From NCBI GenBank assembly GCA_963281255.1, contig OY725499.1, positions 4,545,148 to 4,609,147 of the forward strand: DNA of 64,000 nucleotides, written 5' to 3'. Made by a program: the position numbers and the translations under genes. Shown one piece after another: positions 11,860-24,400 of this stretch (position 1 is its first letter; each line of letters opens with the position of its first letter). This DNA comes from Aphrocallistes beatrix (Eukaryota > Porifera > Hexactinellida > Sceptrulophora > Aphrocallistidae). A model generated the notes under the pieces. The model did not search any database, had not been told where the DNA came from, and saw nothing but the letters and a program-made list of their open reading frames with translations.

Positions 11860-11934
11860 AACACAATAATCGAGTTTCAATAGTAAGGATAATACACCAA
11901 CAAAGTTGTTGCAGAACTTTTGGCGCACTCTGTA
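10792..11934. mobile_element. Mariner/Tc1-like element remnant, non-coding
   Basis: The terminal inverted repeats are near-perfect over about 25 bp: one end reads CAGGGTGCGCCAAAAGTTCT and the other is its complement, with a TA at the left border. The length of about 1.14 kb fits a mariner-class element. No transposase frame or catalytic DDD/DDE segment is readable, so it is either decayed or a non-autonomous carrier. Inside are other repeats: a GTGTCCGCC/GGCGCC-rich segment at about 11345-11410 also seen at 22070-22100, an AATACGTCTGTCC segment also at 38915, and an (AT)n tract at 11827-11850. Confidence 0.65.
11700..11852. repeat. Dispersed element ending in (AT)n, copy 1
   Basis: A segment with the words ATGATGAGTCGACATTTTGC, GCTCTGAGCTCAGAAC and TTCTTCAATCAATTCGTTA runs into an (AT)n tract. 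The same arrangement recurs inverted at about 36400-36560 and directly at about 39505-39655. The AT microsatellite is part of, or a target of, this repeat family. Confidence 0.6.
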
Positions 11935-12436
11935 GTTGGACTAAGCATTGTACTGATTTGTGCAATGACTTTAATTTACCTACTCATTGTAACGTATGAC
12001 GTATCCTTGTTGTGCAAGATTCCTTTTTCTAAGGATATGGCCAATCACAGAATATCAGGACATACCTTCCGTAAATTAGGCATTTGTGATATGCAGAATG
12101 GTATTCCGTAAAACAGGCATTTAAAATTCCGGAATGGTTTCTTCACTTCCGTGAATTAGAAATGTCCCTATATCGTAGCATAGAATACTGTTGGTGTTTC
12201 TTGCATTTTAATACTTATTCTATAGAAAGACGACTTTATAACACTATTTGTATGGAGGTTTTTGAGGTGGATGAATACTTTCGTCCAGCTGCAGGTAGTG
12301 TATAGGTTTGAACAGTGAAGAGACTGAATGGAATTCCATCTTAAGCATAGCAATGTTATAAAAGTTAATTAGAGCACTTTAGTTCAAGAATTTCCTCCTT
12401 CAAAGTGTTAGTTCTATAATTAGCATATCTCCATCA

Positions 12437-15400
12437 ATGACGTCAGGAGTGTCAGAGGGTAGAGGGACTCATCCCTCTCAGTACCTGAACGGACGTGTGA
12501 ACCTCCTGCAGATGAAGGAGCACATCAAGGTAGACACAGCCATAAATATTATCATAATATACGGAAATTTGGGATTATTCTGGATTTTCACGTTTCTAAA
12601 CACTTTGAGGCTTAAGATCAACGCCTAAAGGAGCATCTCGCTCTTAGATAATCTCTTGGTTCATGTCTTGCCAGCATTTTAGCTAAATATTATCTTACAT
12701 GCACTCCCCCAATTTAATTTTGAGTACTACGCCACTGATACTTACTAAAAGTTCATTTTATTCTAACACCTAAGTAGCTAGTAGTACAGTGAACCCTCCA
12801 TTCGTGAAAACCTTATTTTGAACACAACCTATGTATATCAGCGATACGCTCCTTTAGGATACGATCTTAAGCCTCAAAGTGTTTAGGAGCGTTAAAATCC
12901 AGAATAAACCCCAACTTACCTATATTATATTGCTATTTAGAGATTTAGGCGTAGGCTCGGATCACTAGGCTGTTCAATATAGGGAGATTTGAGAGTATTT
13001 CAACAGTGAATTTGTGTGTTTAGTCTCAGTTCCTGGACATCGTGTCTTCCCAGAGCACGGGCAGCAAGGCCCTGGTGTGGGACAAGCAGCTGCTGGCTCC
13101 TCTGAACCTAATAATAGAATACTCGGCCTTGAGGGAGAGGAGCGTGGAGAACATGTTCCACTTGGAGCCGGAGTTCACCATCAACCCAGACGTGTCCTGC
13201 TACGTCTTCGTCTGCAGAGACGACTATGACGTCATCACCATGCTGGCCAGGTGACTACCGACATGATTAAGTTATGATTGATCTTTACACTAAGTCCTCT
13301 CTAACTGTCCACCATTGGGTAATGGGATCCTAAGTGGAGAATTTTAGAATTCTGAGTGTGTGTGCACATAGTACTCTATTCTGACAAGTGAACAAATATA
13401 GAACCTGGACAATTAGAGAGGAGTGACTGTACTTATTTGTTGGTGAGCACAATGCCGCTAGCCTAAGAACTCTGAGACTTTTAAGCGGTATTTACCGAAA
13501 AACCGCGACATCTACTCTCCCTACTAGTAAATGCCCAGTTCGACAGCCTGAGAGTATATCTCCTACACAAAATGCTGCTAAATCAGTCTGAAATGTGTTG
13601 CATTCTCCACTGAAACGCTGCGTTATTATCTCTAGAGTCAGCGACATTCTTACTCACGCCATATGATATTCTGTTTGATCCCAGTGAAAAGCGATATCAG
13701 AGAAATTTGTTTTTGACTGTATTAAAATGCTCTAATGCTCTGTCGTAATGGGATATGGACAATTCGGTACAGGACAATTCCTATAACTAAAATTAGAATG
13801 TAATCTGATATTCAGGATTGCCGTGGGAATGGGAATATATGGGAATTTTCTGTGAGATTTTCTGTGAGATTCCATGTGCGTTTCTGTGAGATTCTGTGGG
13901 AATAGGAATTGAAATTCCATTCCCACGGCAACCCTGCAGTGATATTACAGTCTGCCCCAAATTGTATTGTACCGAATTGTCCGTATTCCGTCGTAGTGCA
14001 TAAGTGTCAGAGTTGAACTCCATTGATTGAGTGGTGCACACAGACTAGCGCTGAAGAGCAAGAGCTCGCTGGGGTCCGGAGCTGTCTCGTTCTCTCTGGT
14101 GCTGATCCCCTACAAGAGCGAGCTGGCCACCAAGACGCTGCAGGAGCTGGGAGCTCTGCATCTCTTCAAGAAGATAGAGTCCCTGCACATAGACCTGCTG
14201 CCTCTGGACTCTGACGTCCTTTCTCTGGAGAGAACACTCGACTTCAGAGACTGCTTCGTTAACGAACTCTCCTCCATCCCATACGAGGTAGACTCTCCTC
14301 TCAATATTGAGTTCAAATGAAATATTTTCCAATTACTCAATATTCATAGAATTAGAATATTCTTACTATTGTAGCTCTTACTCAATCTAGTAACGACGAA
14401 CTCACATTGATAGTGGATAGAATTCAGTGCACTCTCCATTAAACTCTCTCTTTTTAGATTATTTTTTATAAACAAGTACATTTCGCGGCTGCAAACTTTT
14501 TGCGATTAAATTATTTACTTATAACTAGAAAACTACTCAACTTAGAAATTCATATTCGAAGGAGACAGTATATCTAAACTTATTTTCAGATCTTTACAAT
14601 GATAGAACAAATATTTGAGTCTAAATTCCTTTTTCCTATTCACTACCAATACTCAGTCGAAACCGTTTTTTGCTCACTCCGGTTTATCCTTACTCACAGG
14701 CTTTTCCTTACTATTTCAGAAAGTTTCTGGTGTAAAAAAATTCCAAATCTATATTAATTTCCATTGATTTTTCTTACTTTTTGAACCTGTAAAGAAATAG
14801 TAAGAAAAACCGGTTTCGACTGTACTTTGGAAGAAATATTCTGAGTTATCTGCTTCTGTGTATCACTCCCATTCCTATGTCTGTTTGTATAGAATGTCTG
14901 TAGTAATGATTCATGATTCACAGCATCACTCCGATCTATTTATAGGTTTCCAAATCTCTAATGACGCTACAAGCCCTGTACGGTCCTTTCCCGCGCGTTT
15001 TCGCCAAGGGCCGCTGGGCCTGCCACGCGTCCGACACGATGAAGCGCATGCTCAAGATGTGCGACTCTAGCTTCACCTCCCAGCCCAGCCAGATAGACGC
15101 CGTGGTCCTCCTGGACAGAGGCGTGGACCTGATTACCCCGCTCGTCACCCCACTCACCTACGAGGGACTGATAGACGAGCTGTTCGGTGTGAACTACACC
15201 ATGACTCAGCTGCCAGCTGATAGGTTCCCTGAGGATGAAGGCAAGGGTGAGTTGAGTATTGTTTCTGACACACTGGGACTATGGATGCATTGGTTCTTAA
15301 AATAGAACTATACCAGGGTTATGATTACATTCAGGGTCGCGTATTGTGAACCACCAGGGAACCAAAAAATCTGTTCATAATAGAGATACAGTAGAACTCG

Positions 15401-18400
15401 GTTAGTACGTACTCGGGATAAGACGTACTTCGGCTTAGTACGTACTCATTTCTCTGAACCAAAATTCATTTATTATATAGATTCCTATGTAATATCAACT
15501 CGGTTAGTACGTACTTTTTTCCGCTTCCCGGAGGGTACGTACTAACCGAGTTCTACTGTATTTCATATTAAGCGAACTTGGTTCAATACAAATCCTATCC
15601 AAAAAATGAAATTGGGACCGAGAGGTTAGTTCATAATAAACAAATGTTCATAATAAACGACCTTGACTGTATCATATTAATTTTGACTGTTTCCTCTAAT
15701 ATTATGTAGTAATCCGTCAATATAGTGTGTGATATAGTGCTAGACATATTTAGTGGTTTGATGGCAATAACGATAAGCCACCGAATTCCTGAGCATGGTG
15801 GCAAACTAAACCACCAAATTTAATGAAGTACTGGTTTATTTGTGTATTTAGAATTTGGTTTCTATTAGCCACCAGCATATTTTGATTTGTCAGTACTGCT
15901 ACAGCACAGCAACTCTTGAAATGTGTAAAATGTTATTAATATAGAATGATGGGATCAGTTATAGAACTCAAGTAACCGATTTAAGCAGTTTGGTCGATTT
16001 AACTAGTGGATTATTTACCCACCAGAATCGTTAGGGGACATCCGGGGCATTTGTCCCGAGTTTGATTCTGCGGCCCCGGATTCCATTCGACCACCTAAAG
16101 CTAAAATCATAGGAAGGTCCCCGGATTTTTTCTTTTGACCCCGCCTCGCCCCGGGATTGGAAATTCCTGTGACCGTAACCACTAGCCAATTTTAATTATG
16201 TCAGCACAGGTGGATAAGAATAGATTACTTTTGTAAACAAGAATAGACAATAAGGGAATTCCTGTGTTGTGTTAATGAATATTTGTTTATTGTTTAGGTT
16301 CGAAGCAGAAGAAAGTGATTCTGAACAGCTCGGATGAACTGTTCGCGGATTTGAGGGACCTCCACTTCGCCTCAGTGGGTGGCTATCTGAGCAGGAAGGC
16401 CAAGGACTTGAATGTAGTCATGGACGAGAGACACATGGCACAGTCTGTGTCTCAGCTGAGAGTGTTCGTAGCCAAGATCCCACACATACAGGTATACTCC
16501 TATCTAGTAGTTAGGCAATGCTAATTAGCTCCACATCCCACACATACAGGTATACTCCTATCTAGTAGTTAGGCAATGTTAATTAGCTCCACATCCCACA
16601 CATACAGGTATACTCCTATCTAGTAGTTAGACAATGTTAATTAGCTCCACATCCCACACATACAGGTATACTCCCATCTAGTAGTTAGGCAATGTTAATT
16701 AGCTCCACATCCCACACATACAGGTATACTCCTATCTAGTAGTTAGGCAATGTTAATTAGCTCCACATCCCACACATACAGGTATACTCCTATCTAGTAG
16801 TTAGGCAATGTTAATTAGCTCCACATCCCACACATACAGGTATACTCCTATCTAGTAGTTAGACAATGTTAATTAGCTCCACATCCCACACATACAGGTA
16901 TACTCCCATCTAGTAGTTAGGCAATGTTAATTAGCTCCACATCCCACACATACAGGTATACTCCTATCTAGTAGTTAGACAATGTTAATTAGCTCCACAT
17001 CCCACACATACAGGTATACTCCCATCTAGTAGTTAGGCAATGTTAATTAGCTCCACATCCCACACATACAGGTATACTCCTATCTAGTAGTTAGACAATG
17101 TTAATTAGCTCCACATCCCACACATACAGGTATACTCCTATCTAGTAGTTAGGCAATGTTAATTAGCTCCACATCCCACACATACAGGTATACTCCTATC
17201 TAGTAGTTAGCCAATGTTAATTAGCTCCACATCCCACACATACAGGTATACTCCCATCTAGTAGTTAGACAATGTTAATTAGCTCCACATCCCACACATA
17301 CAGGTATACTCCTATCTAGTAGTTAGCCAATGTTAATTAGCTCCACATCCCACACATACAGGTATACTCCTATCTAGTAGTTAGGCAATGTTAATTAGCT
17401 CCACATCCCACACATACAGGTATACTCCTATCTAGTAGTTAGACAATGTTAATTAGCTCCACATCCCACACATACAGGTATACTCCTATCTAGTAGTTAG
17501 CCAATGTTAATTAGCTCCACATCCCACACATACAGGTATACTCCTATCTAGTAGTTAGGCAATGTTAATTAGCTCCACATCCCACACATACAGGTATACT
17601 CCCATCTAGTAGTTAGACAATGTTAATTAGCTCCACATCCCACACATACAGGTATACTCCCATCTAGTAGTTAGACAATGTTAATTAGCTCCACATCCCA
17701 CACATACAGGTATACTCCTATCTAGTAGTTAGACAATGTTAATTAGCTCCACATCCCACACATACAGGTATACTCCCATCTAGTAGTTAGGCAATGTTAA
17801 TTAGCTCCACATCCCACACATACAGGTATACTCCTATCTAGTAGTTAGACAATGTTAATTAGCTCCACATCCCACACATACAGGTATACTCCCATCTAGT
17901 AGTTAGGCAATGTTAATTAGCTCCACATCCCACACATACAGGTATACTCCTATCTAGTAGTTAGACAATGTTAATTAGCTCCACATCCCACACATACAGG
18001 TATACTCCTATCTAGTAGTTAGGCAATGTTAATTAGCTCCACATCCCACACATACAGGTATACTCCTATCTAGTAGTTAGCCAATGTTAATTAGCTCCAC
18101 ATCCCACACATACAGGTATACTCCCATCTAGTAGTTAGACAATGTTAATTAGCTCCACATCCCACACATACAGGTATACTCCTATCTAGTAGTTAGCCAA
18201 TGTTAATTAGCTCCACATCCCACACATACAGGTATACTCCTATCTAGTAGTTAGGCAATGTTAATTAGCTCCACATCCCACACATACAGGTATACTCCTA
18301 TCTAGTAGTTAGACAATGTTAATTAGCTCCACATCCCACACATACAGGTATACTCCTATCTAGTAGTTAGCCAATGTTAATTAGCTCCACATCCCACACA

Positions 18401-21400
18401 TACAGGTATACTCCTATCTAGTAGTTAGGCAATGTTAATTAGCTCCACATCCCACACATACAGGTATACTCCCATCTAGTAGTTAGACAATGTTAATTAG
18501 CTCCACATCCCACACATACAGGTATACTCCCATCTAGTAGTTAGACAATGTTAATTAGCTCCACATCCTACACATACAGGTATACTCCTATCTAGTAGTT
18601 AGACAATGTTAATTAGCTCCACATCCCACACATACAGGTATACTCCTATCTAGTAGTTAGACAATGTTAATTAGCTCCACATCCTACACATACAGGTATA
18701 CTCCCATCTAGTAGTTAGACAATGTTAATTAGCTCCACATCCCACACATACAGGTATACTCCTATCTAGTAGTTAGACAATGTTAATTAGCTCCACATCC
18801 TACACATACAGGTATACTCCCATCTAGTAGTTAGACAATGTTAATTAGCTCCACATCCCACACATACAGGTATACTCCCATCTAGTAGTTAGACAATGTT
18901 AATTAGCTCCACATCCTACACATACAGGTATACTCCTATCTAGTAGTTAGACAATGTTAATTAGCTCCACATCCCACACATACAGGTATACTCCTATCTA
19001 GTAGTTAGACAATGTTAATTAGCTCCACATCCTACACATACAGGTATACTCCCATCTAGTAGTTAGACAATGTTAATTAGCTCCACATCCCACACATACA
19101 GGTATACTCCCATCTAGTAGTTAGACAATGTTAATTAGCTCCACATCCTACACATACAGGTATACTCCTATCTAGTAGTTAGACAATGTTAATTAGCTCC
19201 ACATCCCACACATACAGGTATACTCCTATCTAGTAGTTAGGCAATGTTAATTAGCTCCACATCCCACACATACAGGTATACTCCTATCTAGTAGTTAGAC
19301 AATGTTAATTAGCTCCACATCCCACACATACAGGTATACTCCTATCTAGTAGTTAGCCAATGTTAATTAGCTCCACATCCCACACATACAGGTATACTCC
19401 TATCTAGCAGTTAGACAATGTTAATTAGCTCCACATCCCACACATACAGGTATACTCCCATCTAGTAGTTAGGCAATGTTAATTAGCTCCACATCCCACA
19501 CATACAGGTATACTCCCATCTAGTAGTTAGACAATGTTAATTAGCTCCACATCCCACACATACAGGTATACTCCTATCTAGTAGTTAGACAATGTTAATT
19601 AGCTCCACATCCCACACATACAGGTATACTCCTATCTAGTAGTTAGACAATGTTAATTAGCTCCACATCCTACACATACAGGTATACTCCTATCTAGTAG
19701 TTAGACAATGTTAATTAGCTCCACATCCCACACATACAGGTATACTCCCATCTAGTAGTTAGACAATGTTAATTAGCTCCACATCCCACACATACAGGTA
19801 TACTCCTATCTAGTAGTTAGACAATGTTAATTAGCTCCACATCCTACACATACAGGTATACTCCCATCTAGTAGTTAGACAATGTTAATTAGCTCCACAT
19901 CCCACACATACAGGTATACTCCTATCTAGTAGTTAGACAATGTTAATTAGCTCCACATCCCACACATACAGGTATACTCCTATCTAGTAGTTAGACAATG
20001 TTAATTAGCTCCACATCCCACACATAGAACATGGGAGCACATAACGTAGCAGAATCCGTACCTAAGGGATCCTACATTAATGTGTCATATTTTAAAACAA
20101 CTCAGGATGTCGCTAATCAATGTTTGTTAAAGCTTTTAAATTACTTGATAATGTGAGATAACTCAGGTTATAATATTGAAAGAAATCAATTAGCCTTGTT
20201 GCTTGATATTTGTTGTATATATCTTGTGATCAGCAATCAGAATTTGAATGAATGAGGTCTACATATACTATGATATAACTACAATCACTTTCCAAAGATC
20301 TTCCAAAGGTAGAACACTGCTATCACTGTTGTGAGTAAAAAGATGAAATAAAATGAAGAATTCGCTGGGTAATTATCATGAACATAATATGATATTGTTC
20401 CATCCAATTGCTTAACATTGTCTATTTCATTCGGTCCACTAGTTTCATTAAATTCCTTGAAAGGTGGAATCCTATCCACAGCCCTCTGATGGATATGGTC
20501 CCAACCAACTCCTCGCTTCATTGCATCCACATAATAACACACACGACAAAAATGGTCATCTTCCCACAGTACCCGGTTCCTTTCGTCAAACTCTGCATCA
20601 AAAGGCTTATATTTCCACTCAAAATAACTTCTGTACAAAGTCTCATTCTCAACAACTTTTTTCAAATAGTTAGCGACATCCTGAGCTGTTTTAAAATCTG
20701 ACACGTGAATGTAGGATCCTCTAGGTACGGATTCTGCTATGTCATATGTTCCCATATAAACTGGGAGAATTGCAGCTTCGAAAGCGTCGTAAATCTTTTC
20801 AGTTACATACCCAGGACTATCACCGTTCTCAAAAGCGAGGTATATCTTATAGTTTCGGAGTAATTCTACTTTCGTACAAGGTCTTCCTTTGCAAAGAGGC
20901 CATTCCATGTTGTTTAAACAATTGCCAGGGGCATCCACCCCTATCACTTCTGCGATTGCCTTTACATAGTTATTACGATCATTTTTTGGATAGCAATTTA
21001 AAGCCACGAAAATGGCCTTTGATTGGGCGTGTTTGGGTACTTTCGCGGCTTTGGCCATATCCATATTTGGCATCCAAACGAATGGAATGTCTGAGTTTCT
21101 GTTCATCAGAGAAGTAGCCTCAAAATGCTGTTTTAAATATTCTATTCTGAGTGTATCATAGTAATGTTGACCTTCCTGCGATGCAATGATTTTTATTGGA
21201 TGTTCTGACTTCCTGTTCACGAATTCTTGAACCGTTCCATCATTGATGGCTACGTAAAATTCTGCATCATGATTTTCTGTTTTTTCCGAAAACTCACAAG
21301 GAATGTCACATTCTGCAACTCTTGCACGATGCCCCCCCCAAAGATACTCAGGAATGATCACAACATCAATCGAACTAACGCTTAAAAAATGAGCGAAAAA

Positions 21401-24400
21401 TATCAGCCCTAATTTTGTAGATGAAACCATTAATCGCTTTATTGAGCTATCATAGTTTATTGAATAGAGCGATTTATACAATTCTATTTTACACATATTG
21501 AACTACTCGGGCGAAAGTATTCAACCACCATGAAAATCTTCATACAAATATGTAGTATTCACGTGGATCAATTCAATAAGTAATAGTATATACTCAAACT
21601 GTACAAATAATCTATTTTTTATTTCAAATTCGTAAACTACGCATTCGAATTACTCATTTTAGTAACACTAGGCTAGAGAGTGATTGTATATGTTCCCTAT
21701 TAATCGATAAAATCAAAGCCAAGTGGAATGTTAAATCCTGGATTCCGGTTGGCTAATACATTTTGACACCTTTTGTGGAAAGTTGCGAAAATATTTTAGA
21801 ATTTTCACCGATTCAAATCTCTACCATATAAGGAATACATGGTCCAAACTTTGCCCAATCGAATTTCCAGGAGTGAGCAGACGGACGGACATAAGGCATC
21901 TCCTATGCTAGGAGCTGCACTAAATATAATAGTATTCGCCTCTACATTAAAATCAATCAAGAATTTTAAATCTTTCAATGAATTGAGAAACTTGGTTAAA
22001 AAGCAATTAAAACGAAATAATAAAAACAATATTCTAACATTACAAATGTACTATCGTTAAATCCCAGCCGGCTGGCGGACACCGAGCGGCTGGGGTCGCA
22101 TTGGTTAATTATAAGGGAGACTACATCTCTAAATACGTATGTCTTATACGGTTATAATCGATATCACTCAAAAAATCACAAAATTTGTCAATTTTTGATG
22201 CGTAATGATGACGCCATAACAGCGTGATGAGTTATCATTTTTGATGATAGTCGCATCATATGTGAGATATATTAATATACACATTCTATTAAGGTTAATG
22301 CTAATGAAATATAGTTTCTTTCAAAAAGTTTCAGAATTACGGTTTGACTCGATTTATTATTATCCAAGGAATAATGAATTGTCATACATTTAATACCTTA
22401 CAACAGGGGTAGGTAACCTATTACACGCGGAGTTGAAAATATGTATATTCAGGGTGGGTGAACCTAGGCAAGGTGTGCCGTTGGCTCACAAAGTCATTAA
22501 TATATTGACATTATAGGTAAACTGGCGAACTTAATACGAAAGGTGCAGGCCTTGCATACAAATCCAAGCAGCATTATAAAAATAATATTGCTCAAGGTTC
22601 TCTTTTTATTTTTAGAATAAGGGCATCGGATAGACACCCAGAGCATAGAGCTCAACTTACCTGTATTTAGTTTTGTTTGTTTTGAAAGTTTTGAAAGTAG
22701 TTTTATAAGCACTGAATTTAGTATAACGCTAGCTTATGATACAGTTTCATTGCAATCATGTTATGGGTCTGTTTTAATGAAGTTATTCTATGCATTGTTT
22801 CAATACAATGGATTCTATTGCACATTGAATTCCATTGTTAGATTATATCATCAGTAGAATATTCATTATGAAAGTATCCAATATGAATTACTAATCATTA
22901 CAGTTGGCATTATTTAGTATACACAGCACTTCTAGAGATGAGATACATTTAGTGAAGTCAATATCTTCTCTTGCAGAATGATTTAGTTTTGAGTTATTAC
23001 ATCACATTGATTGATACCCACATTATTCCTCACATACTTATAATATCCAATATCTATTTCCCCATTCATTACATTGCTTGACTGAATGTTGCATTCTTTT
23101 AGGTTACCAAGAGGAGCCTAGGACTACACACCACCGTTGCAGAGCTGGTTAAAGAGGTGATAGACGAATTCTCTTTCTCCGAACTGAAATCTCAGGAGCA
23201 GAAATTCCTGGAGGAAGTGGATCACGACAGGATTAACGAGTACATCGAGAAGTTGATAGGCAGACAGGGAGAACTCGTGCCTATCCTCAGGCTTATTTGT
23301 CTACAGAGTCAGGTGAGCAGCTTTAACACTGCTTTCATTCGCTGCTCTATCGACTGGCGTTATATGATTGAATTCCAATGCACCATGTGTGTAGGTAGGC
23401 AACGGGCTGAAGAACAAGGTATTCGAGCACTATAAGCGTGAGATAGTGCACGGGTATGGAGTGCAGCATCTCGTCACATTCCACAGACTGGAGTCCGCAG
23501 GGCTACTGAAGGTGCAGCAGCAGGCTTCCAAGACCTACTCCGTCCTCAGAAAGTGAGTTATGTCTCTGCCGTGTTCAGGACGGACTATGGACGTAAACCC
23601 GTGGATTCTATAAACGCGTTTTGAAACACTGATACCTGATCTCCCATGACACTAGATTTAGAAATTCTCTGGGAACAAATGTATTCAATCATGTACAGTA
23701 GAACTCGGATAAGACGTACCCCTAAGGGAAGGAATTATTAGTACGTACTATCCGTAAGTACGTACAAACTCAGTTAGTCTAACTGAGTTTGTACTACATA
23801 CATAGAAATATATATTATAGATGGATTTTGGTTCAGAGAAATGAGTACGTACTAAACCGAAGAACGTATTATCCGAGTACTAACCGAGTTCTACTGTATT
23901 ATTACTTAGTACTTTACCTCTCTATGTCTAGAGAAAAAACTTTGCTGTGAATCCACAGATGATCTGAGATAGTTTCAGTCGACTCTGCTTAATAGGGTCA
24001 CATCGGTCAGAGGACATTTTGCCCCGATTAAGCGGAGAACCTTATTAACCGATAATATTTTATATTAGCTTCTATGTGTGAGAGCTATTCCGGTCCTGCC
24101 AAAAGTGGCCCGATTAAGCGGTTGACCCGATTAAGCGAAGTTGACTGTATGTAGTGCATTAGTTAGTTATAACGATTGTTGTTTAGGTCTCTGAAGCTGA
24201 CTAAGCCGCTGAGTGACGTGAGGAATCCGGAGGACATAGCTTACACTCACTCCGGCTACGCTCCTCTGTCAGTCCGTCTGATAGAACAGCTCGTACTCAA
24301 ACCAGGTAGAACTGGAACTAGAACCAATTCATTAGTCGCATCCTCCCTACCACTGTGAATGCAAATATACTCACGCCTTTAAACTATAGGAACTATCTAA

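Noticed and set aside
10792..11934. Autonomous mariner transposon
   Set aside because: No transposase frame longer than about 60 codons and no readable catalytic motif in any frame.
11738..11999. Overlapping frames with Tyr-Ile-Tyr-Ile runs
   Set aside because: They arise from the (AT)n tract and the mariner-like element end; similar frames recur at 39540-39840 for the same reason.
12841..12960. Extra VPS33A exon in intron 1
   Set aside because: This stretch is an inverted partial repeat of sequence just after exon 1 (TTAAGCCTCAAAGTGTTTAG words) and gives no frame that fits the family.
16477..20026. Regular 58-bp array as a CRISPR array or centromeric satellite
   Set aside because: There are no variable spacers between repeats, the genome is eukaryotic, and the unit is plainly the VPS33A exon 5/intron 5 junction.
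20408..21117. Plus-strand frames opposite the fucosyltransferase
   Set aside because: They are antisense shadows of the GT10 coding sequence, which has clear family motifs on the minus strand.
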